DNA from: Sphingomonas hankookensis
GTDB lineage: Bacteria > Pseudomonadota > Alphaproteobacteria > Sphingomonadales > Sphingomonadaceae
Reading direction: 5' to 3'
DNA length: 64,000 nt
NCBI RefSeq assembly: GCF_001619955.1
Contig: NZ_LQQO01000045.1
Span: 62,001 to 126,000 of the forward strand
In this document: piece after piece, positions 15,506 to 25,091 of the stretch
Layout: each line of letters begins with the position of its first letter
Numbering within the stretch: the first letter of the stretch is position 1
Program-made: the position numbers and the translations under genes
The notes under the pieces: model-generated
Told to the model about the DNA's origin: nothing
Database searches by the model: none
The model's input: only the letters and a program-made list of their open reading frames with translations

Positions 15506-16810
15506 TCAGTTGTTGCCGACCGCCGGGGTCGACGCGACGATGCGGGGATTGTCGACGTAGAAGGTCCAGAAGCTGGCGATTTCGGCGCGCGGGCCGGTGG
15601 TCGTCACCTTGCCGAACGCCGCCTTCGCTTCCGCCGCCTGGCCGGCACGGGCATGGGCGATGCCGATGCGGGTGTTGGCTTCGTCGGCGTCGATCCCGCC
15701 CTTTTGCAGCGCGAGATTGTACATCTCGACCGCCTTGGCGTTGTTGCCGGTCGCCAGATAGACGTTGCCCGCCGCCATCGCCGGACGGCCGTTCGGGCCG
15801 GACTTGGCGCGGGTTTCGAGCGCGGCGGCCGAACCATCGGCCTTGATCTGGGTCTGCGCGGTGGTGCGGACGGTGTTGAAGATCGCGGCCGAGGCCGGGA
15901 TCTTGCCCGAGGCGCGCCCTTCGTCGATCACCGCGACGGTTTCATAGGGCAGGCCGATGTCCTGCGTGGTCTGGACATAGTCGCGATAGTCGTTCTGGTC
16001 GGCGAGCGACTTGGTGTCGCGCATCAGGCGCAGAATGTCGACGCGCGCCTGGTTGCCGAGCGTCGCGCCCTTGTTGTCCGCGCGGTCGCGGAACAGCGCC
16101 AGCACGGTGCGCCAGTTCGCCTGGGTCGGATAGTCGGCCAGCTTGCGGCGCGCCCACTGTCCCGCCTCGACCGGACGGTTCGAGCGATAGAGCTGCGAGA
16201 TGGCGAGGTCGTACCAGCCTGCCGGCACCGGCTGACCGGCGGCCTTGCGCGCGGCCATCACCTTTTCGAGGCTGGCGAGGCCCTGATCGACTTGACCCTT
16301 CTGGATCGCGATGCTGGCAAGGCGCAGTTCGAGGTCGGGTTCGTTATAGCCGGCCTGCTTGGCGCGTTCGAAATTCTGCACCGCGACATCGGTCTGCTTG
16401 GTGTCGAGCGCGAGGACGCCGCGGTTGTAATAGAGGCCGCCGCGCTCTTCGGGCTTCAGCTTCGGGCTGGCGAGCAGTTCGTCGATCGCCGCGGCGAGCG
16501 CCGGGCGGTCGTTCTTCGCCTGCGCATTCTGCACCTTCAGCTGGGCGAGGAAATAGGCCTCGTCCTGGTTGCCGGCGGTCATCGCGGCCTGCATCGCGGC
16601 GATCTGCTGATCGGCGGCGGCGAAATTCTTGGCCTTGATCGCGGCGTCGGCGGCGAGCGCGGCGGTGCGGAAGGCTTCGCCGACCTGAATCTGCGGCGCG
16701 GCGGCTGCGTCTTCCTTCTTCTTGCGCTGGGCATCGGCGGTCGGGGCGACGACCAGGGTCGCACCCATGCCGAGCAGGGCGGCCAGGGCGGCCTTGGAAA
16801 CGAACGTCAT
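15506..16810 (-). CDS. Exported tetratricopeptide-repeat protein
   Basis: The 434-residue protein has a signal peptide (cleavage after PTADAQ) followed by a basic KKK run and TPR-like helices: AIKAKNFAAADQQIAAMQAA, GGLYYNRGVLALDTKQTDVA, LELRLASIAIQKGQVDQGLA and GNVYLATGNNAKAVEMYNLA. TPR arrays mediate protein-protein contacts, so a periplasmic scaffolding role is plausible; no specific partner is known. The start at 16810 gives the signal peptide and a GGGAGAG ribosome site. Confidence 0.75.
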   Translation of the reverse strand: MTFVSKAALAALLGMGATLVVAPTADAQRKKKEDAAAAPQIQVGEAFRTAALAADAAIKAKNFAAADQQIAAMQAAMTAGNQDEAYFLAQLKVQNAQAKNDRPALAAAIDELLASPKLKPEERGGLYYNRGVLALDTKQTDVAVQNFERAKQAGYNEPDLELRLASIAIQKGQVDQGLASLEKVMAARKAAGQPVPAGWYDLAISQLYRSNRPVEAGQWARRKLADYPTQANWRTVLALFRDRADNKGATLGNQARVDILRLMRDTKSLADQNDYRDYVQTTQDIGLPYETVAVIDEGRASGKIPASAAIFNTVRTTAQTQIKADGSAAALETRAKSGPNGRPAMAAGNVYLATGNNAKAVEMYNLALQKGGIDADEANTRIGIAHARAGQAAEAKAAFGKVTTTGPRAEIASFWTFYVDNPRIVASTPAVGNN

Positions 16811-17063
16811 GCCGTGATCTCTCCCGAAAACTGGTGCCAGGCGCGCGCCCGGCAGGCGCGGCCCATCTAGGTCGAACCATGCGTCCGCACAAGCACACGC
16901 ACGTAACGATGCGTTGCCGGACCTGCGCTGAACGCGCGTTGAACGGTTCGGGTCCGTTGTGCGATCCGGCGGTGCCGGATCGACGCGGTGCCGGTTTCGC
17001 GCGAGCGGACCAACCCCCCCATCCCCTTTGACGTGTCGGTTTGCGGCCGATAGGCGGCTCGCG

Positions 17064-17816
17064 ATGATCGCGATCCTGTCCCCCGCCAAGACGCTCGATG
17101 ATACGAGCACGCTGCCCGACCTGACGTGGAGCGCGCCGCGCTTTCCCGAGGAGAGCGGGCAGATCGCGCGCGGCGCGGCGCGGCTGGGCGCGAAGAAGCT
17201 GGGCGAGCTGATGCGGATTTCGCCCAAGCTGGCCGAGCTGAATGCCGGTCGGTATCGCGCGTTCGACGGTGCGGAGGAGCGGCCAGCGCTGCTGGCGTTC
17301 GCGGGCGACGTCTATGCCGGGTTCGACGCCAAGTCGCTGGAGACGGCGCAGTTCGATTTCGCGCAGGACCATGTGCGGATCCTGTCGGGGCTGTACGGAC
17401 TGCTGCGGCCGCTCGACGCGATCAAGCCCTACCGGCTGGAGATGGGCACGCGCTGGGCGCCGGGGCGGGCGAAGGATTTGTACGCGTTCTGGGGGGACCG
17501 GATCGCGGAATTGCTGGCGGAGGATGTCCGGGCGAGCGGGTCGGACGTGGTGCTGAACCTCGCCAGCCAGGAATATTGGCATGCGGTGGCGGGCAAGCTG
17601 CCGGGCGATGTGCGGGTGATCGAGGTCGATTTCCGCGAGGACGGGCCGGACGGGCCGCGCTTCGTCAGCTTTCATGCGAAGCGGGCGCGGGGGATGATGG
17701 CGCGGTGGATGTGCGAGCATCGCGTGACCGAGGTCGAGGCTATGCACGGGTTCGATAGCGACGGGTATCGGTTTGCGGGGGCTGAGGGGGATCGGTGGAT
17801 GTTTTTGCGCGGGTGA
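17064..17816 (+). CDS. yaaA: Peroxide stress protein YaaA (DUF328)
   Basis: The 250-residue protein starts MIAILSPAKTLDDTS and has VYAGFDAKSLETAQFDFAQD, HVRILSGLYGLLRPLDAIKP and YRLEMGTRWAPGRAKDLYAF, the YaaA signature blocks, with ASQEYWHAV near 175. In E. coli YaaA lowers free intracellular iron under H2O2 stress and binds DNA. The 252-base gap before it (16811-17063) shows no gene. Start follows GGCGG. Confidence 0.93.
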   Translation: MIAILSPAKTLDDTSTLPDLTWSAPRFPEESGQIARGAARLGAKKLGELMRISPKLAELNAGRYRAFDGAEERPALLAFAGDVYAGFDAKSLETAQFDFAQDHVRILSGLYGLLRPLDAIKPYRLEMGTRWAPGRAKDLYAFWGDRIAELLAEDVRASGSDVVLNLASQEYWHAVAGKLPGDVRVIEVDFREDGPDGPRFVSFHAKRARGMMARWMCEHRVTEVEAMHGFDSDGYRFAGAEGDRWMFLRG

Positions 17817-17845
17817 ATGGGGCCTGATCGCCTCCGCCACGTAAA

Positions 17846-17966
17846 TCCGCTCGGTTCGAGCAGCTTCGAGCTTGTCGAGAAGCGTCCGTCGAGAACCTCC
17901 CGTTTGAGGCACCCCCTTCTCGACTTCGGTTCTCGACAGGCTCCAACCTGCGCTCGAAGCAAACGG
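17846..17966. repeat. Long palindromic repeat, family D (second copy)
   Basis: TCGGTTCGAGCAGCTTCGAG, then CTTGTCGAGAAGCGTCCGTC, and the mirror CTCGACTTCGGTTCTCGACA ending near CGCTCGAAGCAAACGGG. It lies between yaaA and a convergent small gene, matching the copy at 15275. Confidence 0.78.
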
Positions 17967-17991
17967 GAAAGAGAACGGAAGGCCGCGGACC

Positions 17992-18180
17992 TTACGAAAA
18001 CACCGCGATCAGCCCCGCGATCACCGACGACCCGGCCAGCGGCCCGACGAACATGACCAGCAGGAACAGCCCGATGCTGCCGATCATCACCCGTTCCTGC
18101 GGGCAGGTCAGGCGCGCCGGCGGCTTGGGCGGTTCATAGCCGTCGGGGGGCGGTGGCCAAGCGTTGGAGTCATAGAACAT
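17992..18180 (-). CDS. Small membrane protein, function unknown
   Basis: A 62-residue product: a proline-rich cytoplasmic N-terminus (WPPPPDGYEPPKPPARL), then two short hydrophobic segments (RVMIGSIGLFLLVMFVGPLA and SSVIAGLIAVF). ATG at 18180 overlaps the 3' end of the next upstream gene by 11 bases, suggesting one transcript. No family recognised. Confidence 0.6.
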   Translation of the reverse strand: MFYDSNAWPPPPDGYEPPKPPARLTCPQERVMIGSIGLFLLVMFVGPLAGSSVIAGLIAVFS

Positions 18181-18376
18181 CGCGCTTCTCCCGATCCCGC
18201 GCCGGTATCCGCGCGGCGACGACGATCGCCGCGCTGGACAACAGGATCGAGGATACCAGCGCGCCGATCGACAGCAAACCGGCCGGGGTGACATGGACCC
18301 CTGCCCTTAGGCGCAGCTTGCGCCCGGCGCGCAGCGTCAGGTCGGCGGATTGCGGTTCGTGGAGAGCATGGGGCAT
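18170..18376 (-). CDS. Small single-span membrane protein, function unknown
   Basis: A 68-residue product with a basic N-terminal half (LTLRAGRKLRLRAGV) and one strong membrane helix (GLLSIGALVSSILLSSAAIV), then a charged tail. It overlaps the following small membrane protein gene. No family recognised; its conservation cannot be judged from this sequence alone. Confidence 0.5.
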   Translation of the reverse strand: MPHALHEPQSADLTLRAGRKLRLRAGVHVTPAGLLSIGALVSSILLSSAAIVVAARIPARDREKRDVL

Positions 18377-18403
18377 GGCGCATCAACGCGGCAAGCCGCC
18401 GGG

Positions 18404-18784
18404 CTATCCCGCTGCGACGGGCAATGTCTTGCCGGTCGTCGCGTCCAGCCCGCGCGCCGTCGCGATGTCGAGCAACGTCGCGCCGATGACGAAGGCGATC
18501 GATCCCCAGATCGCGCGATTGCCGGGCGATTTGCGGGCGGCGAGCGCCAGCGCGCTCAGGTCCATCGCGTCGCCCGCCACCCGGTTCCAGACATTGGTAG
18601 CATGCGCCGGCGCGGCGAGCAGATTAGCCCCGGCGAGCAGCTCGCGCGCGCCGAAGCCCTTCACCAGCCCTTCATGCCCATCGGCATCCAGCGCGCGGGT
18701 GATCCGCTTCGATCCGAGCAGTTCGGCGGCACCGAGCGCGATCGAGAAGATGCCGAGCCCGAAGGCGAGCTTGCGGTAATCCAT
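18404..18784 (-). CDS. Predicted small integral membrane protein
   Basis: The 126-residue product starts MDYRKLAFGLGIFSIALGAA and has further hydrophobic stretches at FGARELLAGANLLAA and RAIWGSIAFVIGATLLDIAT. The short GxxELL pattern resembles membrane proteins found fused to SRPBCC cyclase/dehydrase domains, but that domain is absent. Function unknown. ATG at 18784 preceded by CCGGAGG is the likely start. Confidence 0.6.
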   Translation of the reverse strand: MDYRKLAFGLGIFSIALGAAELLGSKRITRALDADGHEGLVKGFGARELLAGANLLAAPAHATNVWNRVAGDAMDLSALALAARKSPGNRAIWGSIAFVIGATLLDIATARGLDATTGKTLPVAAG

Positions 18785-18926
18785 GGTGAAACCTCCGGTG
18801 ACGGTCGCCGAACGAACGACAGCCCGACCCGGCAAGTTCCGGAATATTTCATTAACTTACAATAGCTTGATCAAGATCGGAAAAGGCGCCCCCGCTTACG
18901 TGGCGGGGGCGCTCCCTCTCCCGACG

Positions 18927-20534
18927 TCAGGCCGGTTCGGCGACGCGCGGGGCGGCGTCGCGCACCCCGGCGTCGACCGCATCGGCGAACTGCGCGAAAT
19001 TGGCGTTGAACAGGTCGACCAGCTTGGCGGCGGTGCGGTCATAGGCGGCGCCATCGGCCCAGGTCGACCGCGGGTCGAGGATCGCGGCGTCGACGCCCGG
19101 CACCGACACCGGCACCTGGAACCCGAAATAGGGATCAGTGCGGAATTCGGCGTCGTTCAGCGATCCGTCGAGCGCGGCGTTGAGCAGCGCGCGCGTCGCC
19201 TTGATCGGCATCCGCCGCCCCTCGCCATATTGGCCGCCGGTCCAGCCGGTATTGACCAGCCAGCACGCGACATTGCCCCTGGCGATGCGCTCCTTCAGCA
19301 GATTGCCATAGACCGAGGGGTGGCGCGGCATGAACGGCGCGCCGAAACAGGTCGAGAAGACCGGCTCCGGCTCGGTCACGCCGATCTCGGTCCCCGCCAC
19401 CTTCGACGTATAGCCCGACAGGAAATGGTACATCGCCTGGTCCGGGGTCAGCTTCGCGATCGGGGGCAGGATCCCGAAGGCGTCGGCGGTCAGCATCACG
19501 ACGTTGCTCGGCACCGGCCCCATATTGTCGGCCGAGGCATTGGGGATGAAGTCGATCGGATAGGCCGCGCGCGAATTTTCGGCGAGGCTGGGATCGTCGA
19601 GGTCGAGCACCCGCGTGTCCGGGTCCATCACGACATTTTCGAGGACGGTGCCGAAGCGCCGGGTCGTGGCGAAGATTTCCGGCTCGGCCTCGGCCGACAG
19701 GCGGATCATCTTGGCATAGCAGCCGCCTTCGAAATTGAAGACCGCCGTGTCCGACCAGCCATGTTCGTCGTCGCCGATCAGCGTGCGGCTGGCATCGGCC
19801 GACAGCGTCGTCTTGCCGGTGCCCGACAGGCCGAAGAACACCGCCGTATCGCCCTTGGGACCGATATTGGCGGAACAGTGCATCGGCATGGTGCCGGTTT
19901 CGGGCAGCAGGAAGTTCAAGAGGCCGAACACCGACTTCTTCATCTCACCCGCGTACTGCGTGCCGCCGATCAGGATCAGCTTTTCGGTCATGCTGACCGC
20001 GATCACCGTCTCGCTGCGGCAACCGTGACGCGCGGGATCGGCGCGGAAATTGGGCAGGTCGATGATGGTGAAGTCGGGGACGAAGCCCGCGAGATCGGCG
20101 TTTTCGGGGCGGACCAGCATCGTACGGATGAACAGGTTGTGCCATGCCAGCGTATTGATGACGCGGACCTTCACCCGGTGTTCGGGCTGCGACCCGCCGA
20201 ACAGGTCCTGCACGAACAGGTTCGGTTCGTTGACCAGCTCGGCAAGGAAATCGGCCTTCAGCGTGGCGAAATGCGCCGGGTCCATCGCGCGGTTGGTCTT
20301 GCCCCACCACACGGTGTCCTCGGTCACCGCGTCGCGGACCATGAACTTGTCCTGCGGGCTGCGGCCGGTGTGGCGACCGGTGGTGACGACCAGCGGGCCG
20401 TCCTTGGCCAGCCGCCCTTCACCGCGCGCGACCGCCAACTCGACCAGCTGCGGCGTGCGCAGGTTCCAGTGCACTTCGGCGCCGGTTTCGATTCCCATTG
20501 CGGCCAGGTCGTGTTCGGGCGTGACGATCGCCAT
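18927..20534 (-). CDS. pckA: Phosphoenolpyruvate carboxykinase (ATP)
   Basis: PckA converts oxaloacetate and ATP to phosphoenolpyruvate, the first committed step of gluconeogenesis. The 535-residue protein carries the kinase-1a loop [20 protein letters not shown] followed by DDEHGW, plus [11 protein letters not shown] and [17 protein letters not shown]. Length is standard. It is divergent from chvI-chvG, an arrangement well known in Rhizobiales and in Sphingomonadales. Confidence 0.97.
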   Translation of the reverse strand: MAIVTPEHDLAAMGIETGAEVHWNLRTPQLVELAVARGEGRLAKDGPLVVTTGRHTGRSPQDKFMVRDAVTEDTVWWGKTNRAMDPAHFATLKADFLAELVNEPNLFVQDLFGGSQPEHRVKVRVINTLAWHNLFIRTMLVRPENADLAGFVPDFTIIDLPNFRADPARHGCRSETVIAVSMTEKLILIGGTQYAGEMKKSVFGLLNFLLPETGTMPMHCSANIGPKGDTAVFFGLSGTGKTTLSADASRTLIGDDEHGWSDTAVFNFEGGCYAKMIRLSAEAEPEIFATTRRFGTVLENVVMDPDTRVLDLDDPSLAENSRAAYPIDFIPNASADNMGPVPSNVVMLTADAFGILPPIAKLTPDQAMYHFLSGYTSKVAGTEIGVTEPEPVFSTCFGAPFMPRHPSVYGNLLKERIARGNVACWLVNTGWTGGQYGEGRRMPIKATRALLNAALDGSLNDAEFRTDPYFGFQVPVSVPGVDAAILDPRSTWADGAAYDRTAAKLVDLFNANFAQFADAVDAGVRDAAPRVAEPA

Positions 20535-20593
20535 GCTTGTTCTCCCTCGGGTATCGACTCGCGGACGGTGGACCCGCCCCGCGATTTGCGGTT

Positions 20594-20622
20594 GGTTTAG
20601 GCGCGGGGATGGTAGCCGTCAA
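20594..20622 (-). promoter_or_regulatory. Probable pckA promoter
   Basis: On the minus strand TTGACG, a 17-base spacer and TAAACC lie about 60 bases before the start codon. Just upstream is an AT-rich dyad-like stretch (TGTTTAACGTGTTT) that could be an operator. Confidence 0.5.
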
Positions 20623-20712
20623 ACACGTTAAACAACATTATCGTCGTGATGTTTTGTGGTCGCGACCAATGGGTTAGATGTGGATTTATATGATATATGG
20701 CCGCCCTTTCTT

Positions 20713-20797
20713 CGTCACCCCGGACTTGATCCGGGGTCCCGCTTCTTTTTTCCGGCGTGGGTAAGAAGCGGGACCCCGGGTCAAGCCCGGGGTGACG
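20713..20797. repeat. Palindromic repeat, family A (full copy)
   Basis: CGTCACCCCGGACTTGATCC begins and the mirror GGGTCAAGCCCGGGGTGACG ends this 85-bp unit in the 376-base pckA-chvI gap. The rest of the gap holds the two promoters and no gene. Confidence 0.85.
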
Positions 20798-20852
20798 GTT
20801 GGGGGGATATCTCTCGCCAAAGAACGAATGTCCCTCGCTGCCGGCTCGGGGA

Positions 20853-20881
20853 TTGAGCGTTCGCCCCCTTTCCCCTAACCG
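20853..20881 (+). promoter_or_regulatory. Possible chvI promoter
   Basis: TTGAGC, a 17-base spacer and TAACCG end 30 bases before the chvI ATG. By-eye assignment. Confidence 0.4.
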
Positions 20882-20910
20882 TCGAGCGTGATGCAGATGG
20901 ACCTTGTGGC

Positions 20911-21621
20911 ATGACCGCGACGATCGCGCTGGTCGATGACGACCGTAACATCCTGACGTCGGTGTCGATCGCGTTGCAGACCGAAGGGTTCGTCACGCGG
21001 GTCTATTCGGACGGCGAGGTTGCGCTGAAGGCCTTTGCCGAGAATCCGCCCGACCTGGCGGTACTCGACATCAAGATGCCGCGGATGGACGGCCTCGAGC
21101 TGCTGCGGCGGTTGCGGGAAAAGAGCCGGTTGCCGGTGATCTTCCTGACCAGCAAGGACGACGAGCTGGACGAGGCGCTCGGCCTTGCCATGGGTGCCGA
21201 CGACTATATCGCCAAGCCGTTTTCGCAGCGCCTGCTGATCGCGCGCATCCGCGCCATTCTGCGCCGCGCCGAACCGGCGCAGGCCGGCGAGCCGGGCAGT
21301 CCCGAGGGGAGCCCGCAGGCGGTACTGGAGCGCGGGCGGCTGGCGATGGACCCGGCGCGGCACAAGGTGACGTGGAACGGAGAGAACGTCACGCTGACCG
21401 TGACCGAGTTCCTGATCCTCGAAACGCTCGCCAGCCGCCCCGGCATCGTCAAGACGCGCAACCAGTTGATGGACGCCGCCTATCAGGACGACATCTATGT
21501 CGACGACCGCACGATCGACAGCCATATCAAGCGGTTGCGCCGCAAGTTCCGGCAGGTCGACAAGGAATTCGATGCGATCGAGACGCTGTATGGCGCGGGG
21601 TATCGGTTTTCGGACGAATAG
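20911..21621 (+). CDS. chvI: Response regulator ChvI (OmpR family)
   Basis: The 236-residue protein has a receiver domain ([17 protein letters not shown], phospho-accepting Asp53 in [11 protein letters not shown], Lys in IAKPFSQ) and a winged-helix output domain ending [20 protein letters not shown] then YRF. ChvI of the ChvG-ChvI pair controls envelope, acid and succinoglycan responses in Rhizobiales. chvG follows after a repeat-bearing gap of 158 bp. Confidence 0.93.
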   Translation: MTATIALVDDDRNILTSVSIALQTEGFVTRVYSDGEVALKAFAENPPDLAVLDIKMPRMDGLELLRRLREKSRLPVIFLTSKDDELDEALGLAMGADDYIAKPFSQRLLIARIRAILRRAEPAQAGEPGSPEGSPQAVLERGRLAMDPARHKVTWNGENVTLTVTEFLILETLASRPGIVKTRNQLMDAAYQDDIYVDDRTIDSHIKRLRRKFRQVDKEFDAIETLYGAGYRFSDE

Positions 21622-21670
21622 GGTGGGGTTGGTCGGCGGCGATCGCTCGCCTGCTTTCCGCCATGTAGCC

Positions 21671-21755
21671 GTACCCCCGCGCAGGCGGGGGTCCAGGGCC
21701 CCGTACGCACCCGGCGGTATTGCTTGGCTCTGGACCCCCGCCTGCGCGGGGGTAC
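21671..21755. repeat. Palindromic repeat, family C, between chvI and chvG
   Basis: GTACCCCCGCGCAGGCGGGG and its mirror CCCCCGCCTGCGCGGGGGTA flank a 40-base loop. The copy at 30877-30954 is very similar. Here it would form a hairpin within the chvI-chvG transcript. Confidence 0.85.
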
Positions 21756-21779
21756 GTCGGCGCGTGAGGGCACGCCACC

Positions 21780-23351
21780 ATGCCCCCCGCTGATCCGCCC
21801 GAGGACCTGCCGGTCGACGAAGGCGCGCTGTCGCTGCGCTGGTCGGGCCGGGTGTCGCTCACCCCGCGCATCCTGTTCGTGAACATCTTCGCGCTCGCGC
21901 TGCTGGCGGGCGGGTTCTTCTATCTCGACAGCTATCGCGCGCGGATCGTCGACGGACGGGTGGCGCAGGCCGAGCGCGAGGTGCGGTTGATCGCCGAGGC
22001 GCTGGCGCTGCTGCCGCCCGACGACCGCACCGACGAGATGGTCAATTTCGCGCGCAAGTCGGGGCTGCGGCTGCGCATCTATGACCGGCGCGGGCGGCTG
22101 GTGGCGGACAGCCGCGCGCTGGGCGTGCGCAATTTCCAGCTGGTCGACCCGGACAAGGACGGCTGGCAACAGGATGCCGCCCGCGCGCTCGACGCCGGGA
22201 TCGATACGGTGGTCGGCAACGACCGCGACCCGCTGTACCGCGAACGTGCCCCCGGGCGCGGCCTGCGCTGGCCCGATGTGGTGACGGTGCGCACCACCGG
22301 CGGCACGGCGGCGAGCGTGTGGCGCGCGCCCGACCGGACGCCGGTGGTCACCGCCGCCGCGCCGCTGCCCGAGGATCGGGTGCTGATGGCGACGGTCAAC
22401 GCGCGCGACATCACCTCGACCGTCAGGACCGAGCGGGCGCGGTTGAGCCTGGTGCTGGCGGTCGCGTTTCTGCTGTCGGTGCTGCTGTCGCTGTTCCTTG
22501 CGCGCACCATCGTCCGGCCGATGCGGATGCTGGCCCGCGCCGCGATCCGGGTGCGGCTCGGTCGCGCGCGCGAGGTCGTCGTGCCGCGCCTGCCCAGCCG
22601 CCGCGACGAGATCGGGATGCTCGCCCGCGCACTGTCCGACATGACCAGCGCGCTGCGCAGCCGGATCGACGCGACCGAAGCCTTCGCCGCCGATGTGACG
22701 CACGAATTGAAGAACCCGCTGGCCTCGCTGCGGTCGGCGGTCGACGGGTTGGGTGCGGTCAAGGACCCCGAGCTGCGCGCGCAGCTGCTGGCAATCGTGC
22801 AGGACGATGTGCACCGGCTCGACCGGCTGATTACCGATATCTCCGACGCGTCGCGGCTGGATGCGCAGCTGGCACGGGCGAAGTTCGAGGCGGTCGATCT
22901 GGGCGCGCTGATCGGCGCGCTGGTCGCCTATCGCACCGAACGCGGGATCGCGCGCGGCGTGACGCTGCATTTCGACCCGGACGAGCCGCTGGTGGTGCAT
23001 GGCGAGGGTGCGCGGCTGGAGCGGGTGTTCGCCAATCTGATCGACAATGCCATCTCCTTCTCGCCCCCCGGCGGCACGGTGAGGATCGCGGGCACCAACG
23101 ACGGCGACCTGATCGAGATCGAGGTGGTCGACGAAGGCCCGGGCGTCCCCCCCGAACAGCGCGAGGCGGTGTTTCGCCGCTTCCATTCGGTGCGACCGGG
23201 CGACGAGGCTTTCGGACGACATTCCGGCCTTGGCCTTGCCATCGCGCGGACCATCGTCGAAGGGCATGGCGGTATGATCGCCGCAGAATCACGCAGGGAC
23301 CACCGCGACGGCGCGCGCTTCGTCGTGCAGCTGCCGGTGGCCGGCGCATGA
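21780..23351 (+). CDS. chvG: Sensor histidine kinase ChvG
   Basis: The 523-residue membrane kinase has two membrane helices (about residues 30-48, FVNIFALALLAGGFFYLD; and about 220-243, LSLVLAVAFLLSVLLSLFLA) around a periplasmic sensor, then HAMP. HisKA follows (FAADVTHELKNPLASLRSAV, His near 304), with N box (NLIDNAISFSPPGG), G1 (DEGPGVP) and G2 (GLGLAIARTI). It phosphorylates ChvI. Its TGA overlaps the hprK ATG. Confidence 0.94.
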   Translation: MPPADPPEDLPVDEGALSLRWSGRVSLTPRILFVNIFALALLAGGFFYLDSYRARIVDGRVAQAEREVRLIAEALALLPPDDRTDEMVNFARKSGLRLRIYDRRGRLVADSRALGVRNFQLVDPDKDGWQQDAARALDAGIDTVVGNDRDPLYRERAPGRGLRWPDVVTVRTTGGTAASVWRAPDRTPVVTAAAPLPEDRVLMATVNARDITSTVRTERARLSLVLAVAFLLSVLLSLFLARTIVRPMRMLARAAIRVRLGRAREVVVPRLPSRRDEIGMLARALSDMTSALRSRIDATEAFAADVTHELKNPLASLRSAVDGLGAVKDPELRAQLLAIVQDDVHRLDRLITDISDASRLDAQLARAKFEAVDLGALIGALVAYRTERGIARGVTLHFDPDEPLVVHGEGARLERVFANLIDNAISFSPPGGTVRIAGTNDGDLIEIEVVDEGPGVPPEQREAVFRRFHSVRPGDEAFGRHSGLGLAIARTIVEGHGGMIAAESRRDHRDGARFVVQLPVAGA

Positions 23352-23770
23352 GCGACGAGCCTCCGCAAACCGTGCATGCCTCGTGCGTCGCGATCGACGG
23401 GCGGGGCGTGCTGATCGCCGGGCCGTCGGGGGCGGGCAAGTCCGACCTGACGCTGCGGCTGATCGATGCCGGCGCGATGCTGGTCAGCGACGACTATACG
23501 TTGCTGACGGCGCGGGACGGTGTGCTGCGCGCCGCGCCGCCCGCGACCATCGCCGGGCGGATCGAGGTGCGCGGGATCGGTATCGTCGAACGCCCCTATG
23601 TCCGCGATGTGCCGGTTGCGCTGTGGATCGCATCCGGCACGCCCGAGCGGATGCCCGAGGCTATGACCCATGTCGTCGCGGGCATAGCGCTGCCCGCCTA
23701 TACCATGGCATTGCTGGAGGCATCGGCCCCGGCCCGACTCCACCTCATGCTCGACAGGATCGCCCGATGA
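23348..23770 (+). CDS. hprK: HPr kinase/phosphorylase, short alphaproteobacterial form
   Basis: The 140-residue protein keeps the P-loop GPSGAGKS (residues 25-32) and the downstream HPrK signature (LVSDDYTLLT, IEVRGIGIVE) but lacks the N-terminal domain of Gram-positive HPrK. Such short forms phosphorylate HPr on serine in a PTS-Ntr-like cascade in alphaproteobacteria. Start and stop overlap its neighbours by four bases (ATGA), showing tight coupling with chvG and rapZ. Confidence 0.92.
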   Translation: MSDEPPQTVHASCVAIDGRGVLIAGPSGAGKSDLTLRLIDAGAMLVSDDYTLLTARDGVLRAAPPATIAGRIEVRGIGIVERPYVRDVPVALWIASGTPERMPEAMTHVVAGIALPAYTMALLEASAPARLHLMLDRIAR

Positions 23771-24660
23771 TGCGTCACGCCTCCATCCTGCTCGTCACCG
23801 GCATGTCCGGCGCGGGAAAATCGACGGTGCTCAAGACGCTGGAGGACAGCGGCTGGGACATTGTCGACAACCTGCCGCTGCGCCTGCTCGGCAACCTGAT
23901 CGCCGCCAGCCCGGCCGATGCCGACCGGCCGCTCGCGATCGGCATCGGCACCCGCACGCGCGGCTTCGATGCCGAACAGATCGTCGCCGCGATCCGCGCC
24001 CGGCCCGATTTCGGGGTCAGCGTGCTGTTCCTCGACAGCAGCCAGGCCGAGCTGGAGCGCCGTTACAACGAGACGCGGCGACGGCATCCGCTGGCCAGCG
24101 ACCGCACCGCCGCCGATGGGATCGAGAGCGAGCGCGAGGTGCTCGAACCCTTACGCGCCTTCGCCAACCGGTTGCTCGACACCACCAATTTCTCTCGTGC
24201 CGATCTGGCGCAATGGACGCGCGAGACCTTTGCCGAGCCGGACAGCAGCGATCCGGTACTGTCGGTGCTGTCGTTCGGCTTTTCGCGCGGGGTGCCGCGC
24301 AACGCCGATATCGTGCTCGACATGCGGTTCCTGCGCAATCCGCACTGGGACCCGGTGCTGCGGCCGGGTACGGGGCTGGACCCCGATGTCGCGGCCTATG
24401 TGCAGGCCGATCCGGCGTATGACGCGGCGATCGCTTCGTTCGAGACGATGCTGCTGACCCTCCTTCCCCGCTACCGCGCGGAGGGGAAATCCTATGTCAC
24501 CATCGCGTTCGGCTGTACCGGCGGTAGGCACCGGTCGGTCCATGTCGCCGAACGGATGGGCGCATGGTTGCGCGCACAAGGATTTTCGCCCACGATACAC
24601 CATCGCGACCTGGGCACCGCGCCGCAGGATTCGCTGGAAGGCGCGAAGCAGGCGCCATGA
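23767..24660 (+). CDS. rapZ: RNase adapter protein RapZ (YvcJ-type ATPase)
   Basis: The 297-residue nucleotide-binding protein has Walker A GMSGAGKS (residues 12-19), FLDSSQAELERRYNETRRRH, SFGFSRGVPRNADIVLDMRF and the C-terminal IAFGCTGGRHRSVHVAE. In E. coli RapZ controls GlmZ sRNA decay and glucosamine-6-phosphate synthase; in alphaproteobacteria its targets are not established. ATGA overlap with hprK and with the EIIA gene. Confidence 0.95.
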   Translation: MMRHASILLVTGMSGAGKSTVLKTLEDSGWDIVDNLPLRLLGNLIAASPADADRPLAIGIGTRTRGFDAEQIVAAIRARPDFGVSVLFLDSSQAELERRYNETRRRHPLASDRTAADGIESEREVLEPLRAFANRLLDTTNFSRADLAQWTRETFAEPDSSDPVLSVLSFGFSRGVPRNADIVLDMRFLRNPHWDPVLRPGTGLDPDVAAYVQADPAYDAAIASFETMLLTLLPRYRAEGKSYVTIAFGCTGGRHRSVHVAERMGAWLRAQGFSPTIHHRDLGTAPQDSLEGAKQAP

Positions 24661-25091
24661 CGGATGTAGGAACGACGACGAACATGATCGGCCTGGTTTT
24701 GGTGACGCACGGACGTCTTGCCGAGGAGTTCGTCGTGGCGATGGAACATGTCGTGGGTCCGCAGGAGCGGATCGGCACGGTCTGTATCGGTCCCGAGGAC
24801 GATATGGAGGAGCGCCGCGCCGACATCGCCAAGGCGATTGCCGATGTCGATGCCGGTCAGGGCGTGATCGTGCTGACCGACCTGTTCGGCGGGACCCCCA
24901 GCAACCTCGCCATCTCGCTGATGGAAACCGGCCGGATCGAGGTGATCGCCGGCATCAACCTGCCGATGCTGATCCGGTTGGGCGGCGCACGCAAGGCGAT
25001 GAAGGTCGCCGAAGCCGTCGCCGCCGCGCGCGAGGCGGGGCGCAAGTACATCTCTGTCGCCAGCGAAGTGCTGGGCGAGGCGGCGGCGTGA
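24657..25091 (+). CDS. PTS EIIA-Man-type protein (ManX-like)
   Basis: The 144-residue protein has IGLVLVTHGRLAEEFVVAME with the phospho-accepting His (His18 with this start) and LTDLFGGTPSNLAISL. These are conserved in mannose-family EIIA. No EIIB, EIIC or EIID is nearby, so it is regulatory rather than a sugar permease part, as in the alphaproteobacterial PTS relay. The start overlaps rapZ; an internal ATG at 24684 is a less coupled alternative. Confidence 0.93.
   Translation: MTDVGTTTNMIGLVLVTHGRLAEEFVVAMEHVVGPQERIGTVCIGPEDDMEERRADIAKAIADVDAGQGVIVLTDLFGGTPSNLAISLMETGRIEVIAGINLPMLIRLGGARKAMKVAEAVAAAREAGRKYISVASEVLGEAAA

Noticed and set aside
18783..20600. Long plus-strand open frame over pckA
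   Set aside because: It is antisense to pckA and has no domain; the reverse strand of high-GC genes is often open.
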